A DNA stretch of 64,000 nt from positions 1-64,000 of the forward strand of contig VANL01000040.1 in assembly GCA_006352455.1 (NCBI GenBank). Reading direction: 5' to 3'. The notes under the pieces were generated by a model, which had not been told where the DNA came from, made no database searches, and was given only the letters and a program-made list of their open reading frames with translations. This document shows positions 12,130-23,547 of the stretch, one piece after another (positions within the stretch are counted from its first letter, which is position 1; every line of letters starts with the position of its first letter). Made by a program: the position numbers and the translations under genes. The DNA is from Brachionus sp. 'Tiscar'. Its lineage: Eukaryota > Rotifera > Eurotatoria > Ploima > Brachionidae.

Positions 12130-15114
12130 TTATTCTAATTAATGAAGCCTTGACAAAAACGATTAATTTTATTCTAGTCAAGCCCGAGCAATTTTTTAAT
12201 TCAATATTTCTAAAAGGAAATAAAAACTAAAACTGTCAAAATAGAAATATTTGAGAAAAAATTATTCTAAATATAAATTTTTTAAAAGATGATTTGAATT
12301 TGACTGAAATTATTCAATAATTTCGGTATTGATATCCAATTTGACTTATGAGAAGCTTGGAAGAAATTAATGTTTTTTTCTATAAATGGGAACGATGTTT
12401 GATGTGAAATTTAATATAATTTTTATTCCAAAATTAAAGTAAATTACTAATTAATGAAAAAACTGATTAAGAGTCTTCAAAATTTCTACACTCCATAATC
12501 AAAAATTTAATTTTTTCTACACTCTACATAAAAAATGAATGCCTTTAAACTAACTCTAAAAAATACTATGTTTTCCTTCTATTAAAGCAAATAAAATTTA
12601 AATATTAAAATATGACTTGATTTCCTTAATTAATTTGATATATGGAAAATTTAAAAAAAAAAAAGAAATACATTTTCGAAAAAATTATTGATCACTAAAT
12701 GTCATTAGAACGAAATACTTATTTACAATTTGCTTTTGAATGTCTTCGATAATTAAAAATGTAAGACAGTCAAAAAAGCTAAATAAAAAAAATTTTAAAA
12801 TATGGAAAATAATCCTTTAATCGGAGTTGAAAAGGGCAAATTTAGAAAAACAAGAATTATTTTGATTGACAACGTTCCGTATCATTTACTTACTTAATAA
12901 ATTTACACTGAAAAAAAAATTCATTTATTTACTCGGTCAAGCCTAAAGACGAACGATTATTTAATTGAAATTTGAAAAATATTTAATTAAATTTGGTTAT
13001 GCTGAATTTGATTAATTGATTCAAAAACAATTTTTTGAAAATTTCTCATATTATTATCTATTATAGAATTTAACTGATAAAATTCCATAAAAAATTGATA
13101 AAATTATTTTCAAATTTATCTTATAAATAAAATATTAATCAACTATAAAAAAATATATAAATATATTTTATCAAAGTTTTGTTTTAACATGAGTTAAATT
13201 AATTTTCTTAATAACTAAAATTCTATGAACAGAAAAGCAGAAAACTAAATTTCAGCAAATACTCAAAAAAAAACAAGTTTAAAAAGTATAGCTAACAAAT
13301 TTTAAGTTCAAATAAATCTCTGTTAAAAATTGGAACTTTCTAAAAACTTCAAAAAGTGAAACTAGGTAGAAATCGGATAAGGGGGCAAAAATTATTACCT
13401 CCTAAATAATGGAACCATTTAGAAACAAAAATTTGTTTTAAATTTCAAATAATTAGGTTGGATTGTTATTTTATTAAGCCTTTTTAGACTAAAAATATTT
13501 TATAGTCGAAGTTGTTTTTTTTTAATTAGTAAAATCAAAAATTATATTCAAAATAAATAAAATGAGCTTTTCAATATTTTAAAATTTTAGCTCTATGATA
13601 TAATCACATGGGGCAAAAAAATTTGTCGCTATGAATTCGAGCCATATTGCCTAAATAAAAAAAAATTTTTATGACGTAAAAATTCGATTTAGCGAATTTC
13701 TACTTAACTCTAAAGGATTGTAATTTTTGATTTAATATTTGATTTTCCCTAAAATAACGTTTTTTTTATTTATATTTATCATTTAAAAATATAGTTTGAG
13801 TCATAATCTTGTAGTTTGAAATGGAGCTTAGTTTTCCTTTCAGTCAAATGTTCTTGATTCATACTTATAAAATTATAAAAAGAGACAAAAATAAATGCTG
13901 TAAAAAATAATATCAACATATGGACTTTCCTTTTAAAAAATGATTGACTTCTGCTTCTAACCCATGATTTAAACCAAAATTAAAAAATTTTATCTTTTCA
14001 ACTTAACTTATGTTAAATTTATTATTAAAAAACTCAAATTGTTAATATTTCGTTTAAATTAGGTTTTAAAGAAAATATTTAATTATTAAATATCTTAGGA
14101 GCAGATATAATAAATAACAAGTTTTAATTTTTTTGCATTAAAATAAAATAAAATAAATAAAGATGAATGAAAAAAATGAAAATTTATTAAATTTCGAAAA
14201 TTACCTTACAAAAATCTTGTTTGATTTGGTTTTAGTCCTTCTTTTTACTTATATTATATGAAACACTTTATGAATTAATTAATTAATGTAGTTCTTGAAT
14301 TTAAATACGCATAAAAATATCCAAAAAAAAGATGATTTAATAGATGAAATTTTTCATAAATGTTTGATCTTATTTTTAAATTTCCGGGTAAATAGCTAAT
14401 GCGTGAGTTTTTAATCAACTAATAAAACTAAAATGATTTTTTATATTGATTAAATTTATACTTCCCTTAAAAATTACTATAAAATAAATATTTTTTTTTT
14501 TATTCTACCAACTAATTATTTAATAATTTGATTTTAAGAAACAATAAAAATAATAAAATAATTAATCAAAAGAGAATTAAACCGGAATTTTTCAGTATTT
14601 CCAAACAAGATAGTCAATCAAATGGTATATTTTTATTAAAAACTATAAACCTTAGCTAATCGGAAATTATATTAAATAAGACATTATAATTTAATTGATT
14701 TTTTTTGCTACTCATATGATTTATTATATATTTTTTTTTAAATAAAAAAATCTCAGATTATTATTATTCAAAAAATTCTATCTCGATTTTTTACTAAGGC
14801 ACTAAAATCGTTATTTAATTTTTATAATAAAAAACTAAATGCTAACGGACTTCAATATCGGTGGCGCTTGCTCTATAATTGAAATTATAATCATTTTTAT
14901 AATAGCCAAGAGATAGATTATAAACAATTAAATACAATTATATAACGTGCTAAAATATTTGAACCAAATCACAAATAATTAAAAGAATTTAACAAGGATT
15001 AATACGAGTATTGCTCAGAGTTAATTAAAAATTTAAATTTGGCAAAATAAGAAAAATTAATTTAATTTAAGAAAAAAATTCTAAATTTTCCTCAAAATTT
15101 ATCCTTAGTCTACT

Positions 15115-15385
15115 AAACAATTGAATTTTTATTTATACTTTGCTAAAATATTTCTCAATTTAAAATCAAAAGTTAAAGAAATTTTAATTTATTAAAAAAT
15201 GAAAATAAAATTTAATTGAATTTTAAATTCAATATAAAATAAATAAAAAAAATTTAAATATAAATCTAAACAAATCTAAAAATTTAAATATACCAAAGAC
15301 GGAATGTTCTTATTTGCATTGGGCCAAGTTCAAACAAAAATGGATTTTCTCCATTTTTTCTAGTTTTCTCTTGATTTTTTTCTTT
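15115..15385 (-). repeat. direct repeat copy A: duplicated 3' end and downstream flank of alpha-mannosidase
   Basis: Near-identical in the same orientation to about 18795-19071. Identity is very high across the coding-end part and falls away gradually towards 15115. It stops abruptly at 15385, where copy B continues into the mannosidase gene but this copy turns into unrelated DNA. The intervening 3.4 kb contains the AAA-ATPase-like/nuclease gene. Confidence 0.9.
15284..15385 (-). pseudogene. alpha-mannosidase C-terminal fragment (last 33 codons and stop)
   Basis: Within repeat copy A this piece still encodes the end of lysosomal alpha-mannosidase, including the GPMQIRTFRLWYI terminus and its TAA, with almost no change from 18970-19071. 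It has no upstream coding sequence and is a non-functional fragment left by the duplication. The high similarity implies a recent event or gene conversion. The stretch 15386-16205 contains no clear gene; a 62-codon minus-strand frame at 15988-16176 matches nothing recognised. Confidence 0.85.
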
Positions 15386-16205
15386 AAACATTCATTATAG
15401 TTTTAAATTAGTGGAATCATAAAAATGGATGCATTGACAACGCTTAAAAAAACACAGGATGATTATATAAAATGATAAACGTTCATAGATAACATATTCA
15501 GATAAATGTGTCTCTAACATGATCTTTTTTGTTTATTTTATGATCAAATTTAATAAGATTTAAAATTTGTAAATTAATTCTCTACAAAATTATGGATCAA
15601 TCTACTTTTTGATTCTACGTTATCACTGAGGACAAGATGCGCTTAAAATATAAAAATAACAGTGATAAGCAACAGCAGGATACCTGAAAAGAGGGACTAG
15701 CTTTAGTCTCACTTTAATAGCTGTTTTTTTTTTTTAAATTATAATTAGTCCGAGTTAAATTTAGAATCCAGGACAGTCTATACATATACTAAAATTTACT
15801 GATCATCATTTAAATTCGTTTCAATTTCATTTTCTATTTTATTTTTTTTTTTCTAAAATATTTATATACAACAAATAAAATCCAGTCCAAATTCGATATT
15901 AAGATCACATGAGGATTCAAAGGTAACTAAATTTTTCTAATGAATATGCGAAATCCACAAGCCAAGGACATGACAAAATTTTTTTTTTTAAAAAAAGCTA
16001 ATTATTTTTAAAACAAGATAAAATTTCACAAAAACTGTTGAATTTTTTTCTATCAGATCACAATTTTTTTTTTCGTTTAAATTTCGGACTGGGTTTTTTG
16101 ATTGATCAAGCGTTTTTACTAATAGAATTATTTTAGTAGTAGTAGAAGTACTGTAAATTGGAACTAGTCTAAGCAAAGCTCTAATGAGCTAAAGCAGTCG
16201 ATTCG

Positions 16206-16409
16206 CTATGCTTCGTCATCCAAAACATAAATCTTTGCTTTAAAGCTCTTTAGACTATTTGCATATACAATTTCTTTTACAAACTCAGAAATTGGATTAG
16301 ATAAATGTACTATGAAGATTTTTTCAAGATTTGTCTCTCTTTTTCTATAGTAAAAATTTCGACTGAAAAAAAAGTATAAAAGTTTTTGATTTTTAATTTG
16401 ATTAAGCAC
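16206..16409 (-). CDS. small hypothetical ORF, possible remnant or exon beside the nuclease gene
   Basis: A 67-codon minus-strand frame about 120 bases downstream of the nuclease gene. Its second half has amphipathic, coding-like composition with the pattern Phe-x-Val-x-Leu...Ile-Ser-Glu-Phe-Val-Lys-Glu-Ile...Leu-Lys-Ser-Phe-x-Ala. This loosely resembles the ubiquitin-like header of Crinkler-type proteins. On the minus strand a polypyrimidine tract ending in CAG precedes the coding-like part (about 16363), so it could be an exon. Function is unknown and it may be a relic of the inserted segment. Confidence 0.25.
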   Translation of the reverse strand: MLNQIKNQKLLYFFFSRNFYYRKRETNLEKIFIVHLSNPISEFVKEIVYANSLKSFKAKIYVLDDEA

Positions 16410-16532
16410 TAAACCTAAATCTATAAATTATCAAAAAAAATTAAAAAAAGATTAAAAAATTTTAAAAATATTTATTTTTAAATTTATGGAATTTTAGAAT
16501 TCAATTTCTTGACAATCAATTGTCGATTTTTT

Positions 16533-18536
16533 TTAATTGATAATTGAGAATTGATTTACAACACTAGACTTAATCTCTACTTTTTTCTCTTTTGAAACAT
16601 TAATCCCAAGAAATTTAATAATTTCAATATCATGATATTCTTTAAAAAGAGGAAGATATTTTTGTGCTTGGCTCAAGGCTTGATCTGCTGAATCATCATA
16701 CTTTAGCTCAATTATCATGCCTAACTTTGCTTTATAATTAATCATCATAATATCGGCCCTTGCTTGTTTTTTATACCATACTTCAGTACCAAATTTCGAC
16801 AAGCTTTTTATTTGTAACGCTACAAAATTAATTACTGAATGAACCATATCTTCATTTCCATGTACACCTATTACCTCTTTATCTTGTTTTATATTAATAA
16901 ATTTAGGAAATGCTGAAAATAATTTTTCCAAAGTAGTTTTTAATGTAATTGTGTCTTGATCAATAACACTAAGTAGAACTGTTAATTCATCAGTTGCATC
17001 CATAAACAATTGAGAGTCAATATTATAAACATGCTTATAGAATGATACTAATTTCTTTTCTAATTCAGATTTTACTTCCTGATTAGGTAATTTAATAGAG
17101 ACTGTTGATGCATACTTTTGTTTCTCCGAAATAGTTAAATACCCAGCAGCAAAAATGTAGGAAAAAAATAAATCTACTGTAGGTTCTTCTATTGTATAAT
17201 TATCACCAGCATTTAGTAGTTCTTTCAAAGTTATAAAATTATCTTTGCTAAATTTCAAGTCTTCTAATTGTACTTCTGTTTCTTCTTGGCTAAGTAATAA
17301 TTGAACTTTTTCTTTAATTGCATCGATTTTGAAAAGTTTTTTAATAAAATCAATACTGCCAGTTTCTTCCCAATAATTTCTTATTATTTTTGCTGATAAA
17401 AAATTCACTATAGCCCAAGGATTAAATATTTTTAAAGTTTTGTCTATATTAACTCTATAACCGTCATACCAATTATGAGCTTTCTGTTGTTCTTCTTCAG
17501 GTATTTTATACTCATTAAAAAGATATTTAATATCGTCTTCAGTAAAACCATAATATCTTGCAAATTGATTATTTAAAAAATTATATTCAACTATATTATT
17601 GAGATCAGAAAATAAACTAGATTTAGCTATTCTAAATACTCCTGTAATTAACCCCCTTTCCAAATGCTCATTTCCTTTAAACGTTGTGCCCATGATTGTT
17701 CTAAAAAACATTAAAGTGCTTTCAAGATCATCTTCAGAAAATCGTTTACTCTGTAAAATATTATTAATTGGTGCATCATATTCATCCATTAATATATATA
17801 CTTTTTTGCCAAAATGAGTACGCAATAGTTCAGATAAAAAATTTAAACTATATTTAATGTCGATATCTGTCGATTCTTGTCCATCATTATCATAAAGCCT
17901 TTCAAACTTAGTTAAATATTCTGCAGCTTTTTTCTTTTGTAAGCGAGTTAGTTCGTCATTCATACAAATATTATCCAGTATATCAATCATATATCCATGC
18001 TGTTTAAAAGCTTTATTTATTGCAAGTTTTACTCCGTCCACTATTTCTGGATAATTACTGCCTTTAGCATTTTTAAAATCAACTGATATAACCGGATATT
18101 CGCCCTGATACTGGTCGTACTTGCTTTTGAAATCTTCATCTTGTGCTATATTCAAGGGCGCCTCTAAATTCACGAGGGTTGACGTACCTTTAAACAGTTC
18201 GTAATTTCCGGTCTTGGTTTTATCTGAATATCTTTTTCCTTCTTGATCAACTTCGATTTCTAAAAAAGTCTTTACCATATCCATGTTAATAGACTTCCCC
18301 CACCTTCTTGGGCAAGTTATTAGTAATACTTTTGCTGGATTTTCTATAAACTCTTTGATAAGTAAACTTTTATCTATAAAAACACTACTTTCTTCTATCA
18401 ATTCCTTGAATGTAGTTACTCCTATTGCAGTCTTAGTTTCTGTAAAAGGCTTCTTTCTGCCAGGGGAAGACAAAGTAGAATCGCTGTTAGGGCCTTCTGC
18501 ATGGGGTCTTTTTGATGTGGTTGCGGTACTGAACAT
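16533..18536 (-). CDS. AAA-ATPase-like / PD-(D/E)XK nuclease fusion protein, 667 aa, intronless
   Basis: One uninterrupted exon. Residues 1-32 are Ser/Pro/Arg/Lys-rich with a possible nuclear localisation signal. Residues about 35-330 match the AAA-ATPase-like family (Pfam AAA-ATPase_like): a Walker A variant CPRRWGKS at 75-82, a Walker B-like LMDEYDAPINN near 247-257, and the family blocks GLITGVFRIAKSS and WYDGYR..IFNPWA. The last 130 residues match the PD-(D/E)XK nuclease domain that accompanies it (PDDEXK_9), with RADI near 593 and IIELK near 610 supplying the catalytic Asp/Glu-x-Lys. Both active sites look intact. The family is common in bacteria and has expanded in some fungi, oomycetes and small invertebrates, where the protein is suspected of mobile or effector-like roles. 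The gene sits between duplicated mannosidase 3' ends and has no introns, unlike most neighbours, which suggests insertion or transfer. Confidence 0.88.
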   Translation of the reverse strand: MFSTATTSKRPHAEGPNSDSTLSSPGRKKPFTETKTAIGVTTFKELIEESSVFIDKSLLIKEFIENPAKVLLITCPRRWGKSINMDMVKTFLEIEVDQEGKRYSDKTKTGNYELFKGTSTLVNLEAPLNIAQDEDFKSKYDQYQGEYPVISVDFKNAKGSNYPEIVDGVKLAINKAFKQHGYMIDILDNICMNDELTRLQKKKAAEYLTKFERLYDNDGQESTDIDIKYSLNFLSELLRTHFGKKVYILMDEYDAPINNILQSKRFSEDDLESTLMFFRTIMGTTFKGNEHLERGLITGVFRIAKSSLFSDLNNIVEYNFLNNQFARYYGFTEDDIKYLFNEYKIPEEEQQKAHNWYDGYRVNIDKTLKIFNPWAIVNFLSAKIIRNYWEETGSIDFIKKLFKIDAIKEKVQLLLSQEETEVQLEDLKFSKDNFITLKELLNAGDNYTIEEPTVDLFFSYIFAAGYLTISEKQKYASTVSIKLPNQEVKSELEKKLVSFYKHVYNIDSQLFMDATDELTVLLSVIDQDTITLKTTLEKLFSAFPKFINIKQDKEVIGVHGNEDMVHSVINFVALQIKSLSKFGTEVWYKKQARADIMMINYKAKLGMIIELKYDDSADQALSQAQKYLPLFKEYHDIEIIKFLGINVSKEKKVEIKSSVVNQFSIIN

Positions 18537-18794
18537 TTTCCTGATACTTAATTTAGTTATTTTTACGTGTGTTAAGTTTTTTTAAATTGACTCACTTTTT
18601 TACTTTCAAGATAGCCAACTCAATAGTTTGATTAAAATATTTGAATTAAAATTAAGACTGTAATTTTTATTAAAATTATTCAGTTTATTTGTCAAAATAT
18701 ATATGCAAATTGTAATTAAGTTATTAATTGTTATTGCTATTAAAGATATAAATGAAAAATTTCGAATTGTCTTTTAGAATGTTTAATTAAAATT

Positions 18795-19071
18795 AATTTT
18801 TATGATTTTATTTGTACTTTACTTAAATATTTTTCAATTTAAAATCAAAAGTTAAAGAAATTTTAAATTTTAATTTATTAAAAAATGAAAATAAAATTTA
18901 ATTGAATTTTAAATTCAATATAAAATAAATAAAAAGAATTTAAATACAAATCTAAACAAATCTAAAAATTTAAATATACCAAAGACGGAATGTTCTTATT
19001 TGCATTGGGCCAAGTTCAAACAAAAATGGATTTTCTCCATTTTTTCTAGTTTTCTCTTGATTTTTTTCTTT
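18795..19071 (-). repeat. direct repeat copy B, overlapping the true alpha-mannosidase 3' end
   Basis: Partner of 15115-15385. It covers about 175 bases of 3' flank and the last 34 codons (stop included) of the mannosidase gene. Differences from copy A are few substitutions plus a small indel (an extra AAATTTT-type block near 18862). Confidence 0.9.
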
Positions 19072-22000
19072 CATAATTATCATATTGTCCAATTCAGAGT
19101 CTGATTGCCATGAAAGTCTGTCATTTAGTTCTTCGACTTTCATATTAGCTCCTAAAGCCAACTCTTCAACTCCAACTATATTAAACATTTCACTAAAAAA
19201 CTCTCTTAGATCGACACTGCTCGGTTCAGATAAACTCTTATCCTCTTCTTTTTCATAAAAATGCTCTAAACGAACAACAAATGAATTTTCTATTTGGTTA
19301 TTCAAGTCGAGATCTTTGGCTAGAGTCAACAAATGAATATTTGGAGGAAGAGCCATGTTAACAGGACTCCAGCCTGCAAGTTTCTTAATATTCTTGTTAG
19401 AATCGATTTTGGTAAAAATAGTCAGTGGTCTATTGTTCACTCTATGCGAAAGCTCCCTATGTAAAGCAGGACTATTGTCAATCGAATCGAATATTAATTT
19501 CATATTTCCTTTGATAATTAACCCTTTTCCATCTTTTCCTTTTTCATTCAAAGGCTCAGCAACGCCCAATGCATCATCATATAAAGTTCTTCTGTGTAGC
19601 ATAACTTCAACAGAACCATCTGTAATTGAAGAACCGCCATGACTTCGATCAGACACCAAAGTTATTTGTCTTAATTGATTTTTCAAATTTCGAGTTGTTC
19701 GTGTGGGCTCATCACGAATGAAAATTCTACTATTAATTGGATAATAATTACCGGATATTTTTTCTGTCTGATTCAAGTTCCATGTTGGACGATAGTTTCT
19801 CTTTCGTTTTAAAATTTCTCGCCCATTTGAATCCGTATAGAAAAGAGAATTTGTGCTCAAATCTGAATCAAATTTGATCACAATTTCTTTTCCCACATTG
19901 TCATCTACATAGATTGGTCCTACTTGCCACTCAAATTCAGCATACTTATCATCCTTGTAAAGCCTAATTGTTTGACTGATCCATTCATTATAAATTTGAT
20001 GAACTTCATTAAACAATTCACCATTATAAACCTTAAAACTTTTAACACTTAAAGGCCTGCATGTGTTATTTCTTGGCCTGAAAACATATGCCCCAGATGC
20101 CTGAAATATAGGCTCTGAATTATTGCCAGGCATCGACTCATAAACACAAAAATACTGTTTTAAAGGTGAACTAAGTGAGTTGTCTTTATTTTTAATGTTT
20201 ACTAAATTTCCATCTGAATCAAAATTTAGATCGAGGTGCTCATTTGAGAGGATAACTTCTCTCATCGGTTCAAATGCTTTCTTGACTTTTTGCTTCTCAT
20301 TTGTTCTAAAAATACTAAATATTTTAACTCCCAATGGTCTTTGTTCTGCTTTCCAAACAAGATTATACTCAGCTTTGGAATTGCGTTCAGGTATATTTTT
20401 AGTTTCATTGTAAACTGGTGAATATTGAATTAGAACTTTATCTCCACTCTCCACATCAATCACTTGATATGTGGCATCAGTTGTCGGAATTTGAATCCAA
20501 GTTTCGACATCTCTTGGCAATGGATTGTACAAAATCATCGCAAAATTATTATCATCTTCAATCTCGCATTGAGATATATTCAATAAAGGACAAATATAAA
20601 TTGGAATATCAGCATGAGCTCCATAGAGTTTAAATAAAACTCCATCGAATGCTCTTCTGATCACATCAATGCATTTATTGATACCTCTTGACAAGCGTTT
20701 TGAGTAATCGTTGGCAACATGTTGTCTTTCGGTACCAGACACGGCATCATGATGTTGCAAAATGCCCATTTCTCTTTCTAACAAATTAACAGCATTTTTT
20801 GTATCGTCATCTCCCAAATTAGCAAATGTAATCAATTGACGAATTGTTTGTAAATAATTGTTAGTTCGTCTAACAAAATCTTTCAGAGCTGATCGACTTG
20901 TAAAATATCCAGTCCAGAATGAATGTGGTCGGTGAGCATAAGGGAAAAAATCATCATATTTAAGTGGCCATGTGGTGTTTTCTTTGTACAATGAGTACAT
21001 ATAACAAGCAGGAGTTGAATAAAATATGTTCACATTACTTCCATTTGATTGCTGTTTGTTAACATAATAGATTAGCTTGTCCAAATTTTTGTACCACATA
21101 TGAGCATTAGAGTACTGAAAATCAGAGCCCATAGTCATGATCAAATTTTTTGTCTTATACCATTCAGCTTGATTGTGAGTGTATTCTAGAAATTTTTTAA
21201 CCTTGTCGTCTACATTATAGTCGTCAAGGTCGGGATCATCCATCATTGGATCATCACCACAATATATGTCAAAGCAAAAGCCTGGAGGAGGTCCATAACC
21301 ATTTGGTAAAATTCCAGTAAAAATTCTTCCTGCTTCCCCTAAATTAGCACTAGCTTGCCATAGCATTTCCCTAGTTTTAGTTTCGGTTCGGAAGTCCGAG
21401 TCTTGATAATCAATTCGGCCCAAAAACAAGCCATCAAAGCCAAACTGAGCAAAAAGAGAGCCATGTTCACGTGAATGACCAAATGGATCGATTTGCCATG
21501 CTGATCTTGGTCTAGCGCATTTGCCAAATTCCTTTAGAATAAAATTTAATCCTAAAGCCTGTTGATCAATCATATCATTATAATAAGGAGTGGCTTCATC
21601 ATCCATAACCCTTTTTTGAAAATGATTTTTGCTATTTCAATATTTTAAAAGGATAATTTTTACCAGGCTCCTATAACAAACTCCAAGCGGCCCTCGTCTA
21701 CTAATGTTCTGACTAATTGCTTTGTCTGTTCATCTTGTTCTTTCCACCATCTTGACATATAAGCCATTTCAACATAAACAAATCTTTTTTTAGGATCTTT
21801 TTCTAGCTCGCTTACAACAGTGTCTAATTAATACTCGATTATTTTTAGAAAAAAATAAATTAGAAACTAATACCTAAAACATATTGAACAGAGGCAGTCT
21901 GCTCCCCATTATTTGCTCCATAATAATACTGATCAACTGTTTTTAGCCAACCAGCATCGTCGTGTGTATGAGGAACTAGATGAACATTTATCATTCCTTC

Positions 22001-22120
22001 TATTCCCAAATTGCAGTTTTTAAAAGAAGAACCACAATTTTGACTAGTTACTTCACATACCCAAAATATGAGGCAAATAAAAATGCTAAAAATTACCAAT
22101 TGTTTCGATTCAGAGCTCAT
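18970..22120 (-). CDS. MAN2B1: lysosomal alpha-mannosidase (glycoside hydrolase family 38), 3 exons, about 1,015 aa
   Basis: Model: 22120-21874, 21823-21664, 21610-18970, with introns of 50 and 53 bases and exact GT..AG ends; the joined frame is open for 1,016 codons including the stop. The enzyme removes alpha-linked mannose from N-glycans in the lysosome. An N-terminal hydrophobic signal peptide (about residues 8-26) is followed by the zinc-site motif HLVPHTHDDAGW (47-58). The catalytic nucleophile Asp lies in QIDPFGHSREH (about 177), and the HHDAVSGTERQH motif near 420 is typical of lysosomal rather than Golgi members. Length is close to the 1,011 residues of the human enzyme. The start is the first Met before the signal peptide. 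The last 102 coding bases are duplicated at 15284-15385. Confidence 0.95.
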
Positions 22121-22707
22121 TTTTAGCTCGGATAATGAAAAAAATTATATTTTGCTCTTAATATTTTTTTTTATTTTGAAAAATAAAATAGGTGTATTTC
22201 ATTTATGAAATATTTATAAATATTTCAAATTTATAAATCACATGATTTGGTGAATATTAAATAAGCTTATAAATATTTGTTTTGTACCAGTAAGATAAGA
22301 TTGTACCAAAATAGAACACAAAAATTATCACTTAATATAAAATCAACTAACTTGCTGGTTTATCAAATAGCGAACTTCGAAAGTTCAATAGTAAAATGGT
22401 CTAAATAGTATTGTTAGTGAGGCTTAACACCTTCAAAAATTTAGATATTAAAATTATATTTTTCAATATTCTTTTTTAAAAAAAATATTTAAGCATTAAT
22501 AAAAAAAAAGCATATAAATATAATTAGAATTTAAAAAAATACAGTTGAAATAAAATTTAAAGACAAATTTATTGTCTATGTATAAAAAATAGCCAAAATT
22601 TAGCGCTTCATTCAGAATATTCTATTCTTTAACGATTTAAATATATATATATATATTTTTTTTTTTTTTCATCTATATTAATAAATAATTTTTCGATTTT
22701 TGCAGTC
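22121..22707. promoter_or_regulatory. divergent intergenic region between alpha-mannosidase and the 22708 gene
   Basis: The two flanking genes are transcribed away from each other, so this 587-base AT-rich interval should hold both promoters. It contains an (AT)n run with a long T tract at about 22640-22670. No TATA box or factor site can be singled out in such AT-rich sequence. A pyrimidine tract ending in TGCAG (22701-22705) directly precedes TCATG. Confidence 0.4.
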
Positions 22708-23547
22708 ATGTCAAAAACAAGAAGTAACAGGGTCAAAAAGCAGATTGAAATTCCTCAATTAGAAGAAAATGAAGAACCCAACAATAATAGTGATAATGAC
22801 TCTCAAAAGTATTTTGAATAAGGTTTAATTTTAAGTTTTATTTATTGTTTTATAATAATTTAAAGGAAAATTAAGTTATCTAAAGAAAAAAACGACTCTG
22901 AAATAATTGAAAAACGAGTTCTAAGACCTAAAAGATCTTATTCTTCTCTTCCAAAACCGCAGGCATCAGTACCACCCGTAACAAAAGCAGCTAATAACCG
23001 AAAACGAAAGAATTCTTCTGATAAGATTATAAACAAAAAAACCGAAGAGGAAAGTAAAGAAATGAAGAAAACCGAAAAAAAGTCACATAAAAATATTCCT
23101 GCTTTGTTTGAAGATAGTCCCGATGAAAATGAGGAAAATGAACCTATTAAAAAAACAAATCAAAAATCTAAAACGCGAAAACCTTCCAATAACAAATTGA
23201 AAAAAAGTGAGTCAGCATCTAATTTAAGCATTAGCGCTACAGCTACAGTTATTGTTAATTCGGGAATTTCTTGCTCTAGTTCAATTAATGACCAAACTGC
23301 TCCAAAATCTATAATGAAAGCAAAACAAGATAAGAGCCAAGAAATTGAAGAGAACAAGAAACCAAAGAGAGGAGTAAGAATTCATGATGATTTTGTAAAA
23401 TCTGAATTATTGGGGGTTAAATGTGATAAGCACAAATATTCAGCTTCAACAAGTACTCCTAGTGGACTTAGACGAAAACCGCTTAAGGCTCCTCAGGATG
23501 TCTCAATGATCTGCAAACCAGAAACAGAAGTTAATGCAACTTCATAG
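22708..23547 (+). CDS. hypothetical basic, probably nuclear protein, 2 exons, about 260 aa
   Basis: Model: 22708-22808 and 22866-23547, with a 57-base GT..AG intron that preserves the frame (261 codons with stop). The product is rich in Lys, Ser, Glu and Asn, with several basic clusters (KKTEKKSHKN, RKPSNNKLKKS) alternating with acidic runs, and has no hydrophobic segment. A C-terminal segment from about GVRIHDDFV onward looks more ordered and carries Ser/Thr-Pro sites (SASTSTPSG), as in chromatin or cell-cycle phosphoproteins. No family was recognised with confidence. The acceptor-like TGCAG three bases before the ATG suggests an upstream non-coding exon or a trans-splice site. Confidence 0.7.

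Noticed and set aside
15988..16176. 62-codon minus-strand frame inside the repeat-bounded segment
   Set aside because: No recognised motif, and homopolymer-rich codons; kept only as part of the description of that interval.
17599..18585. Plus-strand open frames opposite the AAA-ATPase/nuclease gene
   Set aside because: They are antisense shadows of a well-supported minus-strand gene and have no family features of their own.
21339..21527. Second minus-strand frame inside alpha-mannosidase
   Set aside because: It overlaps the conserved catalytic region in another frame; a shadow.
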